In this document: positions 17,173 through 26,446 of the stretch, piece after piece
How positions within the stretch are numbered: the stretch's first letter is position 1
How the letters are laid out: the number at the start of each line of letters is the position of its first letter
Assembly: GCF_021440085.1 (NCBI RefSeq)
Contig: NZ_JAKCPW010000014.1
Coordinates: forward strand, 1-64,000
DNA from: Dyadobacter sp. CY261
GTDB taxonomy: Bacteria > Bacteroidota > Bacteroidia > Cytophagales > Spirosomataceae
Direction of reading: 5' to 3'
DNA: 64,000 bases
Program-made: the position numbers and the translations under genes
The notes under the pieces: generated by a model
Database searches by the model: none
Told to the model about the DNA's origin: nothing
Seen by the model: only the letters and a program-made list of their open reading frames with translations

Positions 17173-18567
17173 TTAAGCTCCTTTTTTGACGAGCTTGTAT
17201 TCCAGCTTAGGCTTGCCGCGCTCGCCGCCGTCGTTCGGGTGGAAGCTCACGAAACGGAGTTTGTAAATATTACCCGCCGGATCTTTGATGAGGTAGAAAC
17301 GATCGGTTTTTACACCCACTGTGCCACCGGAAGTTACACGCCATTTGGAACCGATTGCGTCGGCAGCCTTGCTGAATGTAATACCAGTGAGGTTGCTTTC
17401 GGCAAATGCGTCGTATGTAGCAGCTGAGGTAAGGACTTCGGCTGCTTCAACATTAGCCAGGCTGTTGGTAAATACGAGGTCGGAGAAGCCGTAAGGAATT
17501 AGTCCGGTACCGAAGTTGGTAAAGTACATGCTGTAACCCCATTTCAGGTCCCAACGATCTTTGGCAGGTTCCACATCTACGGTAGCGCCTTTTTCAAGTG
17601 AAACAAACTCAAAGTTGTAGGCCGCATCTTTGGTAACGTCGAGCGTCTTGAAAGTTGTTTCGTTCACTTTCGCATATTGGAGCGTATAGCCAGCGCCTTT
17701 GCGGAGAACGAGGATTTTGTACAGGTCAGTTGTAGCGAGTACGCTGCCGCTTCCGCCTTTGCGGTTCAGGATGTAAACTTTGTTGTCGGCATCGGTTGCT
17801 GACACAGCCTGGATAACAGTCTTGGTAAGGTCTCCCGCAGCGTCATCAACGAGGGCCAGTTTTCCAACGCCCTGGCCGACTGCCAATGAATCACCCACAA
17901 AATCCTTGTCAGAAACGGCATTGATGTCCGTTTTGGTGGTGACAAGGGCCGAGGCACCGTTGGTTCCGTTGATGGTCACGCGAAAATCAGTGCCATTGAA
18001 GAATCCGAGGTCCCAGCTATCCCGGAGGACAGGCGTCTGCGCATTGCTGCTCAGATCGAGGAAAACGGAATTGGCCGCGCTGCTGCCGGGTTCTGTACCC
18101 GCGATGCCATTGAGCTGGATGCCCGTTCCTTCCGAAATAATCGCTTTGAAGCTAAGTTTCAGGGAAGAATTGGTTCCTACCAATACAGGGGTGCCAACAG
18201 ATGAAATTTTGAACTGAATGCTTTCGTCGCCGTCCAGCAATACCCCGGTTTTTTTAGTTATCTTGAAAAAAACAGACGACTGTCCCGCAGGTACCGACAG
18301 TGTGATAGCATTGTTTGCGGCAGCAGGTATCGTAGTGAATTCGGTGCCGTAAGTGAGCTGCGTTGGGGTCAGCGACACCGAAATAGCCGTAGCTGCGTCT
18401 ACCGCTCTCGAAAGGGCGATCTTAATTTCAGTTTCCTCACCTTCAAACCCTTTTTCAGTGCTTTCGAAAGCAGCGAGGTTGTCCGGTAGTGGCGGTTCGT
18501 CGTCACTACATGCATTGAAAGTTCCCAGGAATGCAACCAGTAAAAGTGACCGGACTATTTTCTTCAT
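17173..18567 (-). CDS. HmuY-family lipoprotein with an extra N-terminal beta domain
   Basis: The 464-residue lipoprotein has the signal LVAFLGTFNAC followed by SDDE. Residues ~30-145 resemble a Calx-beta/Ig-like beta sandwich (EETEIKIALSRAVDAATAIS, LDGDESIQFKI). The C-terminal ~300 residues carry HmuY-like features twice: SWDLGFFNGTDFRVT and DRWDLKWGYSMYFTNFG, ending YKLRFVSF. It lies between the TonB receptor (34 bases upstream) and the shorter HmuY gene (26 bases downstream). The likely role is a surface-exposed haem or metal-chelate binding partner of the receptor. Confidence 0.83.
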   Translation of the reverse strand: MKKIVRSLLLVAFLGTFNACSDDEPPLPDNLAAFESTEKGFEGEETEIKIALSRAVDAATAISVSLTPTQLTYGTEFTTIPAAANNAITLSVPAGQSSVFFKITKKTGVLLDGDESIQFKISSVGTPVLVGTNSSLKLSFKAIISEGTGIQLNGIAGTEPGSSAANSVFLDLSSNAQTPVLRDSWDLGFFNGTDFRVTINGTNGASALVTTKTDINAVSDKDFVGDSLAVGQGVGKLALVDDAAGDLTKTVIQAVSATDADNKVYILNRKGGSGSVLATTDLYKILVLRKGAGYTLQYAKVNETTFKTLDVTKDAAYNFEFVSLEKGATVDVEPAKDRWDLKWGYSMYFTNFGTGLIPYGFSDLVFTNSLANVEAAEVLTSAATYDAFAESNLTGITFSKAADAIGSKWRVTSGGTVGVKTDRFYLIKDPAGNIYKLRFVSFHPNDGGERGKPKLEYKLVKKGA

Positions 18568-18602
18568 AATTTATTGGAGTTATAATGAAAGGGTATTGAT
18601 TG

Positions 18603-20873
18603 TTAGTTTTTTGTGAATTGAAAGTTCAGGCCGAGGAAGTATGATCTTCCAAACGACATCGGTACCGCACCGCCCGTGCTGTGCGCTCCGCCGGTATCGG
18701 TGGATGTATTTTGCAGGTTGGTGACGTCGAAAAGGTTCTTGATGCCGCCCAGTAGATTGAGATGCTTACCGAGTGTTTTGCTGGCGGTCAGATCGGCCAT
18801 ATGGAAGTCCTCCGTTTCTGCGAGGTGGACGTTAACCTGATCGGCGGTTTCATAAACAGGGCGTTTGCCTGAATATTTATAGAACAGGTTAACGCTGGCC
18901 CCCGCTTTTTTAAAGGAGTAAAGCAGATTAGCATTGATTTCCGTTGACCATACAAATTTGGGTAAAGAGCCGAAATCTTCCGGCGATTCGGAAAACTCGT
19001 TGTACCTGCCGATGTAAGTGGCACCGAGCGTCGCTTGCAGGTTTTTCCAGGATATTTTGTTGTCGAGTGAAAATCCGGTGGTTTTAAAAAGATGGATATT
19101 CAGATAGGTCGTCTGTGTGCGGTCGTCCGGATCTATGCCGGTGTCGATCAGATCGTGGAAAACATTGTAGAAGCTGCCAAGCGTGGAGCTAACCCTGATC
19201 CCCGTACGGCTCGCGGCCTGCCATACCAGGAACGAGTTGAAACTGTTCGAATATTCGGCTTTTAGATTGACATTTCCATTGATTGAATGCGACGCGTCGT
19301 GAAAATCGAAATAAAGTTCGCGCAAGGCAGGTGAGCGGAAGCCGCGCGCATAGCCGAAGCGGAAATCAAGCGATTTGCTGATGGTCAGTTTAGCATTGAC
19401 GGAGGGGATTGCCGGAGGCGCGTCGTAAACGGAGTTTTTCAGGAACCGTAGGCCTGGTGTAAGTTTGAAAAAATTACCAAGGCGGATCTCAGGTGCGAGA
19501 AATAATGCATATTCATTAATCGTAGGAGTTCCAAGAATACGTGCGCCGGAAGCATTTTCGTTCGAAAAATCGATTCCTGCCAATATCGAAATGTAAGTGG
19601 CTGCTTTATAAAATGCCGTTCCCCTGAAAAAAGCAGTGGTGAAAATAGACTTATCCTGAGCGCCGGGATCGAGCGATAGTGTCCGGCGACCGGTAGAATC
19701 TTCGTTGGTGCTAAGTGTTTTACGAGAATAGTCAGTGAAAGATGCGACGCTGTTGAGATTCAGCTTTTCATTGAGCTTGATTTCTGACTGTACCTGATGG
19801 AACCATCGGTTGGTAATATAATCCTTATCAGCGGCAATGCCGGATACTGAGTTACGGTTGCCCAGGTATTTGATGGTTTCATCGGTCCCGTTGAAGCGGT
19901 ACCAGATGTTCCATTGTTTGCCGCTATAACGTACGCCTGCCAAGTAAAGCATTTGGTCCTTCGGCATCCAGGCCTTGGCGCGGCCAATAGAGGCTCCCCG
20001 CCATCCACCGAAATTGTTTCGCGTAACATTACCGGAAAACTGCCAATGTTCATTTTGCCAGGTGAGGCCCAAACCTTGATTATGCGTGCCCTTTTTTGTG
20101 AGGGCATTATATTCGTCGCCCGCTGTTTCTTCCTGGATCCGGGCGTTAACTGTGAGCGGCGAGTCGCTGTGCCCCTTCTTTGTAATGATATTGATCACCC
20201 CAGCCAATGCATCGGTACCGTATATGACCGACATGGGTCCTTCGACGATTTCGATGCGCTCGATGGTATTGATATCGATCTGCCCCAGGCTTTCGCGCGT
20301 GCCGCCCCGGTCGACCATCGGAATGCCATCGAGAAGGATTTTGACGCCTTGCCCCGACATTCCCATCAGCTGTATGTCGCTGGTACCGAGGGTAAGATCG
20401 TTGGAAAAACGGATTCCCAGCTCTGTATTGAGGATTGTTTGCAAATTCGTTGCCCCGCGCAGACGTATGCGCTCGTTGTCGATCGTGCGTACCTGGTATA
20501 CGGAGTTTCGCAGCGATTGTGGCCCCGATTGTCCCGTAATCACCACTTCATTTAGTGCAAGCGGGGTCTCGGTTAGTTCAATATCGTCCAGTTTGAGTTT
20601 TTCTCCGGCTTTAATCGAGATTTTAAGGGTCGATTCTTCATTCCCGATCGTGCGTACTATCAATGCATAATCGCCGGATGGAGCTGAGAGCAAAAAGAGG
20701 CCTTCTGCTGACGTTTGCGTGCCGTGAACCGTATTCCTAAGAAAAATGGTGGCCTCCGAAACAGGCTTGCCACTTTTTGATAATACCCGCCCTTCCACCG
20801 AACCACTGCTGTCCTGGGCTAAAAGCCTGCTGAATGTCAGGAAGGTGAGGAAAAGGGTAAAATAATACTTCAC
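18603..20873 (-). CDS. TonB-dependent outer membrane receptor (haem/siderophore type)
   Basis: The 756-residue receptor has a signal peptide (residues 1-19). It is followed by a carboxypeptidase-regulatory-like domain at ~25-100 (GSVEGRVLSKSGKPVSEATI), a plug domain at ~115-235 (ERIEIVEGPMSVIYGTDALA) and a 22-strand barrel ending FLGLNFQFTKN. It imports a scarce ligand using TonB/ExbBD energy. Two HmuY-family genes follow on the same strand, so haem or an iron chelate is the likely ligand. Two operator-like boxes sit directly upstream. Confidence 0.95.
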   Translation of the reverse strand: MKYYFTLFLTFLTFSRLLAQDSSGSVEGRVLSKSGKPVSEATIFLRNTVHGTQTSAEGLFLLSAPSGDYALIVRTIGNEESTLKISIKAGEKLKLDDIELTETPLALNEVVITGQSGPQSLRNSVYQVRTIDNERIRLRGATNLQTILNTELGIRFSNDLTLGTSDIQLMGMSGQGVKILLDGIPMVDRGGTRESLGQIDINTIERIEIVEGPMSVIYGTDALAGVINIITKKGHSDSPLTVNARIQEETAGDEYNALTKKGTHNQGLGLTWQNEHWQFSGNVTRNNFGGWRGASIGRAKAWMPKDQMLYLAGVRYSGKQWNIWYRFNGTDETIKYLGNRNSVSGIAADKDYITNRWFHQVQSEIKLNEKLNLNSVASFTDYSRKTLSTNEDSTGRRTLSLDPGAQDKSIFTTAFFRGTAFYKAATYISILAGIDFSNENASGARILGTPTINEYALFLAPEIRLGNFFKLTPGLRFLKNSVYDAPPAIPSVNAKLTISKSLDFRFGYARGFRSPALRELYFDFHDASHSINGNVNLKAEYSNSFNSFLVWQAASRTGIRVSSTLGSFYNVFHDLIDTGIDPDDRTQTTYLNIHLFKTTGFSLDNKISWKNLQATLGATYIGRYNEFSESPEDFGSLPKFVWSTEINANLLYSFKKAGASVNLFYKYSGKRPVYETADQVNVHLAETEDFHMADLTASKTLGKHLNLLGGIKNLFDVTNLQNTSTDTGGAHSTGGAVPMSFGRSYFLGLNFQFTKN

Positions 20874-20883
20874 AGAAAATTAA

Positions 20884-20938
20884 TTTAGACTAATTATAAT
20901 TGTAAAGGAAGATATTATTTAGACTAATTACAATTACA
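20884..20938 (-). promoter_or_regulatory. Two TTTAGACTAATT boxes upstream of the haem receptor operon
   Basis: TTTAGACTAATTATAATTG starts at 20884 and TTTAGACTAATTACAATTA at 20918. They are 34 bases apart (about three helical turns), and the second ends 65 bases before the receptor start codon. The core TTAGACTAA is a palindrome around its central A. Related motifs lie at 34827-34842 and 50609-50624, both at metal-linked genes. I infer operators for the DtxR-family regulator encoded at 50696. Confidence 0.65.
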
Positions 20939-20992
20939 CCAGGAAAAATTTTAGTGACAGGTAAAATGAAGAGTAAGAAACGGAGGGGAACG

Positions 20993-21529
20993 CTACTTGA
21001 TTGTCGCTTGCAGATTGACCGTCACGACGTCTTTCAGCTTCCAGTCTTTTTCGCCGATCTTGTAGTCGAGGCGGTTGACTTCAAAGGTGCTTGTAAGCAA
21101 ATAGCTGCCGTCGGCATTCTTTTTAGCTTCGAAAGGAAGGGTCACGGTTTTGGAAACGTCCCGCATAGTGAGCGTACCGGTAGCCTGGTACTTGCCGTCT
21201 TTCTTTTCGACTTTGGTAGATTTAAAATGGATATCAGGATATTTTTCGACCCAGAAATACTTGTCGCTCTTGAGATCCTTATCCCGGGAGTTGTTGTTGG
21301 TTTTGAATGTATTCGCCGCAATTTTTATGTCGAAAGACGCACTTTCCGGATTCTTCTCATTGAAAATGGCTTCGCCGCGCGGTGCGTCGAATGTGCCATT
21401 ACAGGTTCCGAGGATGAATTTGACGTTGAATTTAGTGGAGCCCGAAGCGATTTTAGACGTTTGGGCAAAAGCGTTACCAGCGAACAACGCGAGTATGAAC
21501 AGCAATGTGAGCGAGAGCCGTATGCGCAT
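20993..21529 (-). CDS. YceI-family periplasmic lipocalin-like protein
   Basis: YceI proteins form a beta-barrel that binds isoprenoid or other lipids, and their roles are often unclear. I chose ATG 21529 because it gives a clean signal peptide (LSLTLLFILALFAGNAFAQ). The longer frame to 21637 adds unrelated sequence. The core pattern KFNVKFILGTCNGTFDAP, then KTNNNSRDKDLKSDKYF and TGTLTMRDVSKTVTLPF, is typical. Length from this start is 178 residues. It is 25 bases after the N-acetylglutamate-synthase-like gene on the same strand. Confidence 0.9.
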   Translation of the reverse strand: MRIRLSLTLLFILALFAGNAFAQTSKIASGSTKFNVKFILGTCNGTFDAPRGEAIFNEKNPESASFDIKIAANTFKTNNNSRDKDLKSDKYFWVEKYPDIHFKSTKVEKKDGKYQATGTLTMRDVSKTVTLPFEAKKNADGSYLLTSTFEVNRLDYKIGEKDWKLKDVVTVNLQATIK

Positions 21530-21554
21530 GGCAGTTTTTAGTTTGGATGAAATA

Positions 21555-21893
21555 TCAGAGTTCTTCCAGCAACGATTCCCCTTCCGACCGGTCGCCCGAA
21601 GTCCATTGCCATTTCTCGTGCATACGGATTTTGCCATTGGGGAGTTGCTCGGGCGTTGATTTGCAAATGCCGGTGGTGATCTCGCCTCTGTCGTTCACCT
21701 GGTGGTAACGCATGTCCAGGTTGCCCTGTCCATCCACGAGCGCGATCAGATGCCCGCTGCGGATACGCCCGCCGGAATAGGACGAGGTAACGATATTGCC
21801 TGCTTGTTTGTAAACAAATTGCATCTCCAGATCCACCTCGCCATTCTCTGAATTGGACAACGGGACGAAAATTTTGTTGTTATAATCGATCAT
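21555..21893 (-). CDS. Small protein annotated in relatives as N-acetylglutamate synthase-like
   Basis: This 112-residue protein starts at ATG 21893 (MIDYNNKIFVPLSNSENGEV). It matches a small beta-rich family that is often labelled N-acetylglutamate synthase. The later motifs GGRIRSGHLIALVDGQGNLD and RMHEKWQWTSGDRSEG fit. The label is doubtful, because the protein has no acetyltransferase motif. A longer open frame to 22097 overlaps the VOC gene and is not the real start. Confidence 0.75.
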   Translation of the reverse strand: MIDYNNKIFVPLSNSENGEVDLEMQFVYKQAGNIVTSSYSGGRIRSGHLIALVDGQGNLDMRYHQVNDRGEITTGICKSTPEQLPNGKIRMHEKWQWTSGDRSEGESLLEEL

Positions 21894-21945
21894 AAGCTGA
21901 ATGCCGTCTTGATGCGCTAATATAGGCATAAAGACGGCATTGCTG

Positions 21946-22332
21946 TTATAGGACGGCGGTGATCCACCAGGTGTTTCCGCAGGGATCGGTAACCCCGCAG
22001 CTTCGGCCATAATCCTGGTCGGCGGGTGGCATGATGCTCGTGCCGCCGGCATCCAGCGCTTTCTGGTAGCTGTCATCAGCGTTTTCAACGTACACAAACA
22101 GGTTGGCAGGTTGCGCGGGCCATTCGGCCCGGCTGTCGCAAAACATGATCGTGCTGTTGCCGATCGTCACTTCCGAATGTTTGATCTGATCGCGATTATC
22201 CTCCTGAAAGTGCGTGGAATTGATCGTCCCTGCAAAAACGGTGGTGGTGAAATCTTTGAATTTTGCGGCACCGTCCAGCATCAGGTAAGGCATGATGGTC
22301 TGGTGGCCGTTCGGGATTTTTACATTACTCAT
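21946..22332 (-). CDS. VOC-family (glyoxalase/PhnB-like) protein
   Basis: The 128-residue protein has one VOC module of paired beta-alpha-beta-beta units: QTIMPYLMLDGAAKFKDFTT, then SEVTIGNSTIMFCDS and VTDPCGNTWWITA. It resembles the PhnB / 3-demethylubiquinone-methyltransferase-like branch. The enzyme activity cannot be deduced. It lies 67 bases after the AraC regulator on the same strand. Confidence 0.9.
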   Translation of the reverse strand: MSNVKIPNGHQTIMPYLMLDGAAKFKDFTTTVFAGTINSTHFQEDNRDQIKHSEVTIGNSTIMFCDSRAEWPAQPANLFVYVENADDSYQKALDAGGTSIMPPADQDYGRSCGVTDPCGNTWWITAVL

Positions 22333-22399
22333 GATTTTTTGCTTTTGGTTTAAACAAAACTAGACAGGCCCCTAATCCGGAAATTGGAAAAATACGACA

Positions 22400-23209
22400 T
22401 CATACATCCCGGTATCCCATGCCCTCGGCATTACCGGAAAAATAGGTTTTGGGATGCTCTCCCGAGAATGCCTTGAAATCGTGGATGAAATGCGACTGAT
22501 CGTAATAGCCGCATTCGTAAGCGATTTCGGTAAGCGACTTGTCCTTATTACCATATTCATTGAGTGCCGAATGAAAGCGGATTATCCGGCTGAAAAGCTT
22601 CGGGCTGAAACCCGCGAAAGCCAGGAACTTTCGCTCAAATTGCCTCGTTGACAGAAAACTCTGTGCCGCAAGATCGGGGATCCTGGCAACGCCATTAGAA
22701 CGTATCACGTTGCCAATAATGGAGAAAACCGCCGGCTCGTGTGTTTCATGGTTGCGGGCACAATTTCTCAGGAAATCGGAAATGATGTTGATGCGCGAAG
22801 CATGGTCGACGGCCAGCATGACCCGCTCTTCCAGTTCCGAACCGGCTTGTCCAAGGAATGTGGTAAGGTCGGGCATTTGGTTACTCAATTCCACCGCAGG
22901 TATGCCAAACAGCGCAGGAACGGCGTAAGGATAAAGATATACTCCCAAGATCCCGAAGTCCTGCCCGATCACAAACCGCCGGAACGATTGCGATTGCCCG
23001 TGAATGCCGGAGTGGAACGAAGGTTCTGATTCATTGGTTTCGAGAATTTCATCAAACCGCCCTTTGAAATGAAATATCATTTCCGCGCAGCCGTCAGCCA
23101 TTGTTCGGTGGAAATACGGCTCAGAGTCCGAGAGTTCGTGTTCCAGTACCCAGAAGAAGCGGACATAGCGGGCCAGGTCGGCTGAGGGTGGTAAGGTGAA
23201 ATATTTCAT
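22400..23209 (-). CDS. AraC-family transcriptional regulator
   Basis: ATG 23209 gives 269 residues. The N-terminal half is a DUF6597-like sensing region (PSADLARYVRFFWVLEHEL, RTMADGCAEMIFHF). The C-terminal half has two helix-turn-helix units (RIPDLAAQSFLSTRQFERKF and SLTEIAYECGYYDQSHFIHD). It probably controls the downstream VOC, small beta protein and YceI genes, which lie on the same strand. That assignment is inference from position. Confidence 0.9.
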   Translation of the reverse strand: MKYFTLPPSADLARYVRFFWVLEHELSDSEPYFHRTMADGCAEMIFHFKGRFDEILETNESEPSFHSGIHGQSQSFRRFVIGQDFGILGVYLYPYAVPALFGIPAVELSNQMPDLTTFLGQAGSELEERVMLAVDHASRINIISDFLRNCARNHETHEPAVFSIIGNVIRSNGVARIPDLAAQSFLSTRQFERKFLAFAGFSPKLFSRIIRFHSALNEYGNKDKSLTEIAYECGYYDQSHFIHDFKAFSGEHPKTYFSGNAEGMGYRDV

Positions 23210-23287
23210 GGCTGGCGGTTTTTGAAAGCGCTGTCCTAAAATAGCGATTTTACTGGCAAAATAGTAAACTATATATCCTATCAATAT

Positions 23288-23340
23288 TAAAGAGAACGTT
23301 TATTATATTCTGTGAAATTTATATTTTTGAAATCTCTTTA
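23288..23340 (+). promoter_or_regulatory. Promoter of the cupin gene inside an inverted repeat
   Basis: TATTTTTG at 23322-23329 matches the TAnnTTTG -7 element. It is enclosed by TAAAGAGA (23288-23295) and TCTCTTTA (23333-23340), an exact 8-bp inverted repeat. The repeat may be chance or an operator. The gene start is at 23443. Confidence 0.5.
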
Positions 23341-23442
23341 ATACATTTGAACGGCGTACGGGCCACTTGAAAAAAGATGGTTTTGTGCCGTTGCAAAGGC
23401 GGCAATATTTTAACTAGTCGATTACCTACTCAGTTTCTTGAT

Positions 23443-24297
23443 ATGAAATTAGTGCCCATAGAAAAGCGCACCGGACTTACGCGCGAAGAATTCATTGAAA
23501 ATTACTTAAAACCAAGTCGCCCGGTTGTGTTCACCGACCTGGCGAAAGATTGGCCGGCGGTTCAAAAGTGGACTTTCGACTGGCTGCGTGAAAATCACGG
23601 GAACCTCGATGTGCCTTTGGTGGATAACCATATTCATGATGCCGACAAATATTTCCAGATCGCTAAAACCATGAAGTTCGGCGATTACCTGAGCCTTATC
23701 GAAAAGGGGCCGACCGATCTCCGCATTTTCCTGTTCGATATTTTCAAGAAAATCCCCGAGCTCGCGGACGATATCCGGTTCCCGACGATCATGGATGGCT
23801 TTTTGAAGTCCTACAAATTCGTATTCTTCGGCGGGGAAGGTTCTATTACCAACCTGCATTATGATATGGACTGCTCGAACGTGTTCCTGACGCAATTCCA
23901 GACCCGTAAGCAGGTCATTTTATTCTCTCCCGAAGAAAGCCGCCGTTTGTATCACCACCCATTCACCGTCATGAGCAAGGTGAACCCGCTCAACCCGGAT
24001 TATGAAAAATTCCCGGCTTTGGAAGGGGCAACAGGTTATGAAACGATCCTTCACCACGGCGAGACGATTTTTATTCCTTCGCTCTGGTGGCACTATATCC
24101 GTTATGTAGATGGTGGTTTTAGCCTGGCATTGCGTGCGAATAATTCCATTTTCACGGCCGTCCGTGGCGGTATGAACCTCGTGCGCCACACGTTCGTCGA
24201 TAAAAGTATGACCAAGTTGCTCGGCCTCGATTGGCAGCACTGGAAAGAGAAAAAGGCTGTCGAGAATGCACAGCCGCTGTTGCAGAAGCAAGCATAG
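23443..24297 (+). CDS. Cupin-like (JmjC-related, cupin_8) protein
   Basis: This 284-residue protein is a likely Fe(II)/2-oxoglutarate-dependent hydroxylase. The metal motif is present: NLHYDMDCSN supplies His-x-Asp, and FIPSLWWHYI, near HHGETIF, supplies the distal His. The opening TREEFIENYLKPSRPVVF is typical of cupin_8 proteins. I set the start at ATG 23443. The open frame back to 23377 has no signal-like or domain content. The substrate is unknown. Confidence 0.88.
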   Translation: MKLVPIEKRTGLTREEFIENYLKPSRPVVFTDLAKDWPAVQKWTFDWLRENHGNLDVPLVDNHIHDADKYFQIAKTMKFGDYLSLIEKGPTDLRIFLFDIFKKIPELADDIRFPTIMDGFLKSYKFVFFGGEGSITNLHYDMDCSNVFLTQFQTRKQVILFSPEESRRLYHHPFTVMSKVNPLNPDYEKFPALEGATGYETILHHGETIFIPSLWWHYIRYVDGGFSLALRANNSIFTAVRGGMNLVRHTFVDKSMTKLLGLDWQHWKEKKAVENAQPLLQKQA

Positions 24298-24309
24298 GGG
24301 AATCAGGGA

Positions 24310-24345
24310 CGCATTTCAAGGAAACTAATCTATCTTTGAAATGCG
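24310..24345 (+). promoter_or_regulatory. uvrB promoter overlapped by a 10-bp inverted repeat
   Basis: The -7 element TATCTTTG (24331-24338) lies 37 bases before the uvrB start. CGCATTTCAA (24310-24319) and TTGAAATGCG (24336-24345) form an exact inverted repeat whose right arm overlaps the -7 box and the likely start of transcription. It may be an operator or the 3' hairpin of the cupin message. Confidence 0.55.
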
Positions 24346-24374
24346 TTATCCTTGTTACTGCCTTACGACTTGTT

Positions 24375-26393
24375 ATGAACTTCGAACTCACTTCAGAATA
24401 CCAGCCGACGGGCGATCAGCCGGAGGCAATCATCCAACTCATACAGGGAATAGAAGCCGGAGAACCGGCCCAGACGCTTCTGGGTGTTACGGGTTCTGGA
24501 AAGACATTTACAGTGGCCAATGTGGTGGCGAAGGTCAATAAACCCACCTTGGTTTTGAGCCATAATAAAACGCTCGCAGCCCAGCTTTACGGCGAATTCA
24601 AGCAATTTTTCCCTACCAATGCTGTCGAGTACTTTATCAGCTATTACGACTATTACCAGCCGGAGGCATTCATTTCCACCACCAATACCTACATTGAAAA
24701 GGACCTGATGATCAATCAGGAGATCGAGAAGCTGCGTTTGCACACGGTTTCGTCACTCATGAGCGGACGTCGGGATGTGATCGTGGTCGCGTCTGTGTCC
24801 TGTATCTATGGTGCGGGTAACCCTATGGAATACAAAAAGAGCATTGTCAGTGCCAAACTGGGCGATATCGTGCCGCGTAACCAGTTTTTATTCAGGCTGG
24901 TGGAAATCCTTTACAGCCGTACGGAAGTGGAATTCAACCGCGGTAATTTCCGGGTAAAGGGAGATACGGTGGATGTGTTTCCGGGATATGCTGATTTTGC
25001 ATATCGGTTTATCTTTTTTGGGGATGAAATTGAGGAAATCCAGCGTATTGAGCCTGAAAGTGGCAAGAAGATTTCTTCTGAAAAAGCCATTGCCATATTT
25101 CCCGCAAACTTGTTCGTGACCGGCCGTGATGTACTGAACCAATCCATTAAGGAGATACAGGACGATTTGCAGACACAGATCAAATATTTCATTTCGGAAG
25201 GCAGGCTGGCTGAAGCGGAACGCGTGAAGGAACGGACTGAGTTTGACATGGAAATGATGCGCGAACTGGGCTACTGCTCTGGTATCGAAAACTATTCGCG
25301 TTACTTCGACCGACGCATGCCGGGCCAGCGTCCATTTTGCCTGCTGGATTATTTTCCCGAGGATTTTCTGATGGTAGTGGACGAAAGTCACGTCACAATG
25401 CCACAAATCCGCGCGATGTGGGGCGGTGACCGTTCACGGAAAGAAGCATTGGTAGAATATGGTTTCAGGCTCCCATCGGCGTTGGACAACCGACCATTGA
25501 CATTCCAGGAATTCGAGGACATGACGCCGCAAACCATTTTTGTAAGCGCCACGCCTGCGGACTATGAGCTACGTAAGTCGGAAGGCGTTGTAGTTGAGCA
25601 GATTATCCGCCCTACCGGTTTGTTAGACCCTGAAATAGAGGTAAGGCCAAGTCTGAACCAGATCGATGATCTTTTGGAAGAAATCAACGAACGTACCAAG
25701 CTCGGAGATCGCACCCTGGTCACTACGTTGACCAAACGTATGGCAGAAGAGCTTAGTAAATATCTAGATCGTGTGGGTATCAAATGCCGGTACATTCACT
25801 CCGAAGTGAAGACACTGGACCGCGTGGAAATATTGCGCGAATTGCGTCTGGGTGTTTTCGACGTGCTGGTAGGTGTAAACCTCCTGCGAGAAGGCCTTGA
25901 CTTGCCCGAAGTATCGCTCGTCGCCATCATGGATGCCGACAAAGAGGGCTTTTTGCGCGACACTCGCTCGATGATCCAAACGATCGGCCGCGCTGCACGT
26001 AACGACCGGGGGAAGGTAATCATGTACGCGGATACGATGACCGGCTCCATGCAGCTCGCGATCGATGAAACCAACCGTCGGCGGAGCATTCAAATGGATT
26101 ATAATGTAGAGAACGGCATTACACCGAGAACGGTGCGGAAATCCAAGGAGGCTATTATGGAACAAACGTCCGTTGCCGACTCGAAAGTCCGCAAAGTGTA
26201 CGTTGAGCCGGATGAAGTCCGCATCGCCGCCGATCCTGTTGTTCAATACATGGGGAAAACTGACCTGCAAAAACTTATCGCGGAAACCCAGCGAAAAATG
26301 GAGGCAGCGGCGAAAGACCTCGACTTTTTGGAAGCGGCGAGGTTGCGGGATGAGTTGCTGCAATTGAAGGCCCGGGTGCAGGAGCAGGGGTGA
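24375..26393 (+). CDS. uvrB: Excinuclease ABC subunit B
   Basis: UvrB verifies DNA damage handed over by UvrA and recruits UvrC in nucleotide excision repair. ATG 24375 gives 672 residues, the normal length. The Walker A motif GVTGSGKT is at residues 37-44. The damage-probing hairpin region (YFISYYDYYQPEAFI), helicase motifs (DESHVTMPQ, GRAARND) and the C-terminal UVR domain (DLDFLEAARLRDELLQLK) are present. The open frame extends upstream to 24231 but overlaps the cupin gene and is not used. Confidence 0.98.
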   Translation: MNFELTSEYQPTGDQPEAIIQLIQGIEAGEPAQTLLGVTGSGKTFTVANVVAKVNKPTLVLSHNKTLAAQLYGEFKQFFPTNAVEYFISYYDYYQPEAFISTTNTYIEKDLMINQEIEKLRLHTVSSLMSGRRDVIVVASVSCIYGAGNPMEYKKSIVSAKLGDIVPRNQFLFRLVEILYSRTEVEFNRGNFRVKGDTVDVFPGYADFAYRFIFFGDEIEEIQRIEPESGKKISSEKAIAIFPANLFVTGRDVLNQSIKEIQDDLQTQIKYFISEGRLAEAERVKERTEFDMEMMRELGYCSGIENYSRYFDRRMPGQRPFCLLDYFPEDFLMVVDESHVTMPQIRAMWGGDRSRKEALVEYGFRLPSALDNRPLTFQEFEDMTPQTIFVSATPADYELRKSEGVVVEQIIRPTGLLDPEIEVRPSLNQIDDLLEEINERTKLGDRTLVTTLTKRMAEELSKYLDRVGIKCRYIHSEVKTLDRVEILRELRLGVFDVLVGVNLLREGLDLPEVSLVAIMDADKEGFLRDTRSMIQTIGRAARNDRGKVIMYADTMTGSMQLAIDETNRRRSIQMDYNVENGITPRTVRKSKEAIMEQTSVADSKVRKVYVEPDEVRIAADPVVQYMGKTDLQKLIAETQRKMEAAAKDLDFLEAARLRDELLQLKARVQEQG

Positions 26394-26446
26394 TTGCGAA
26401 ATGCGGATAATGTTTTTAAATTTATCAAAAGTTTATCAACCAGCTC

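Noticed and set aside
21555..22097. 180-codon reading of the N-acetylglutamate-synthase-like gene
   Set aside because: The first 68 codons are an out-of-frame reading of the VOC gene. The family start is the ATG at 21893.
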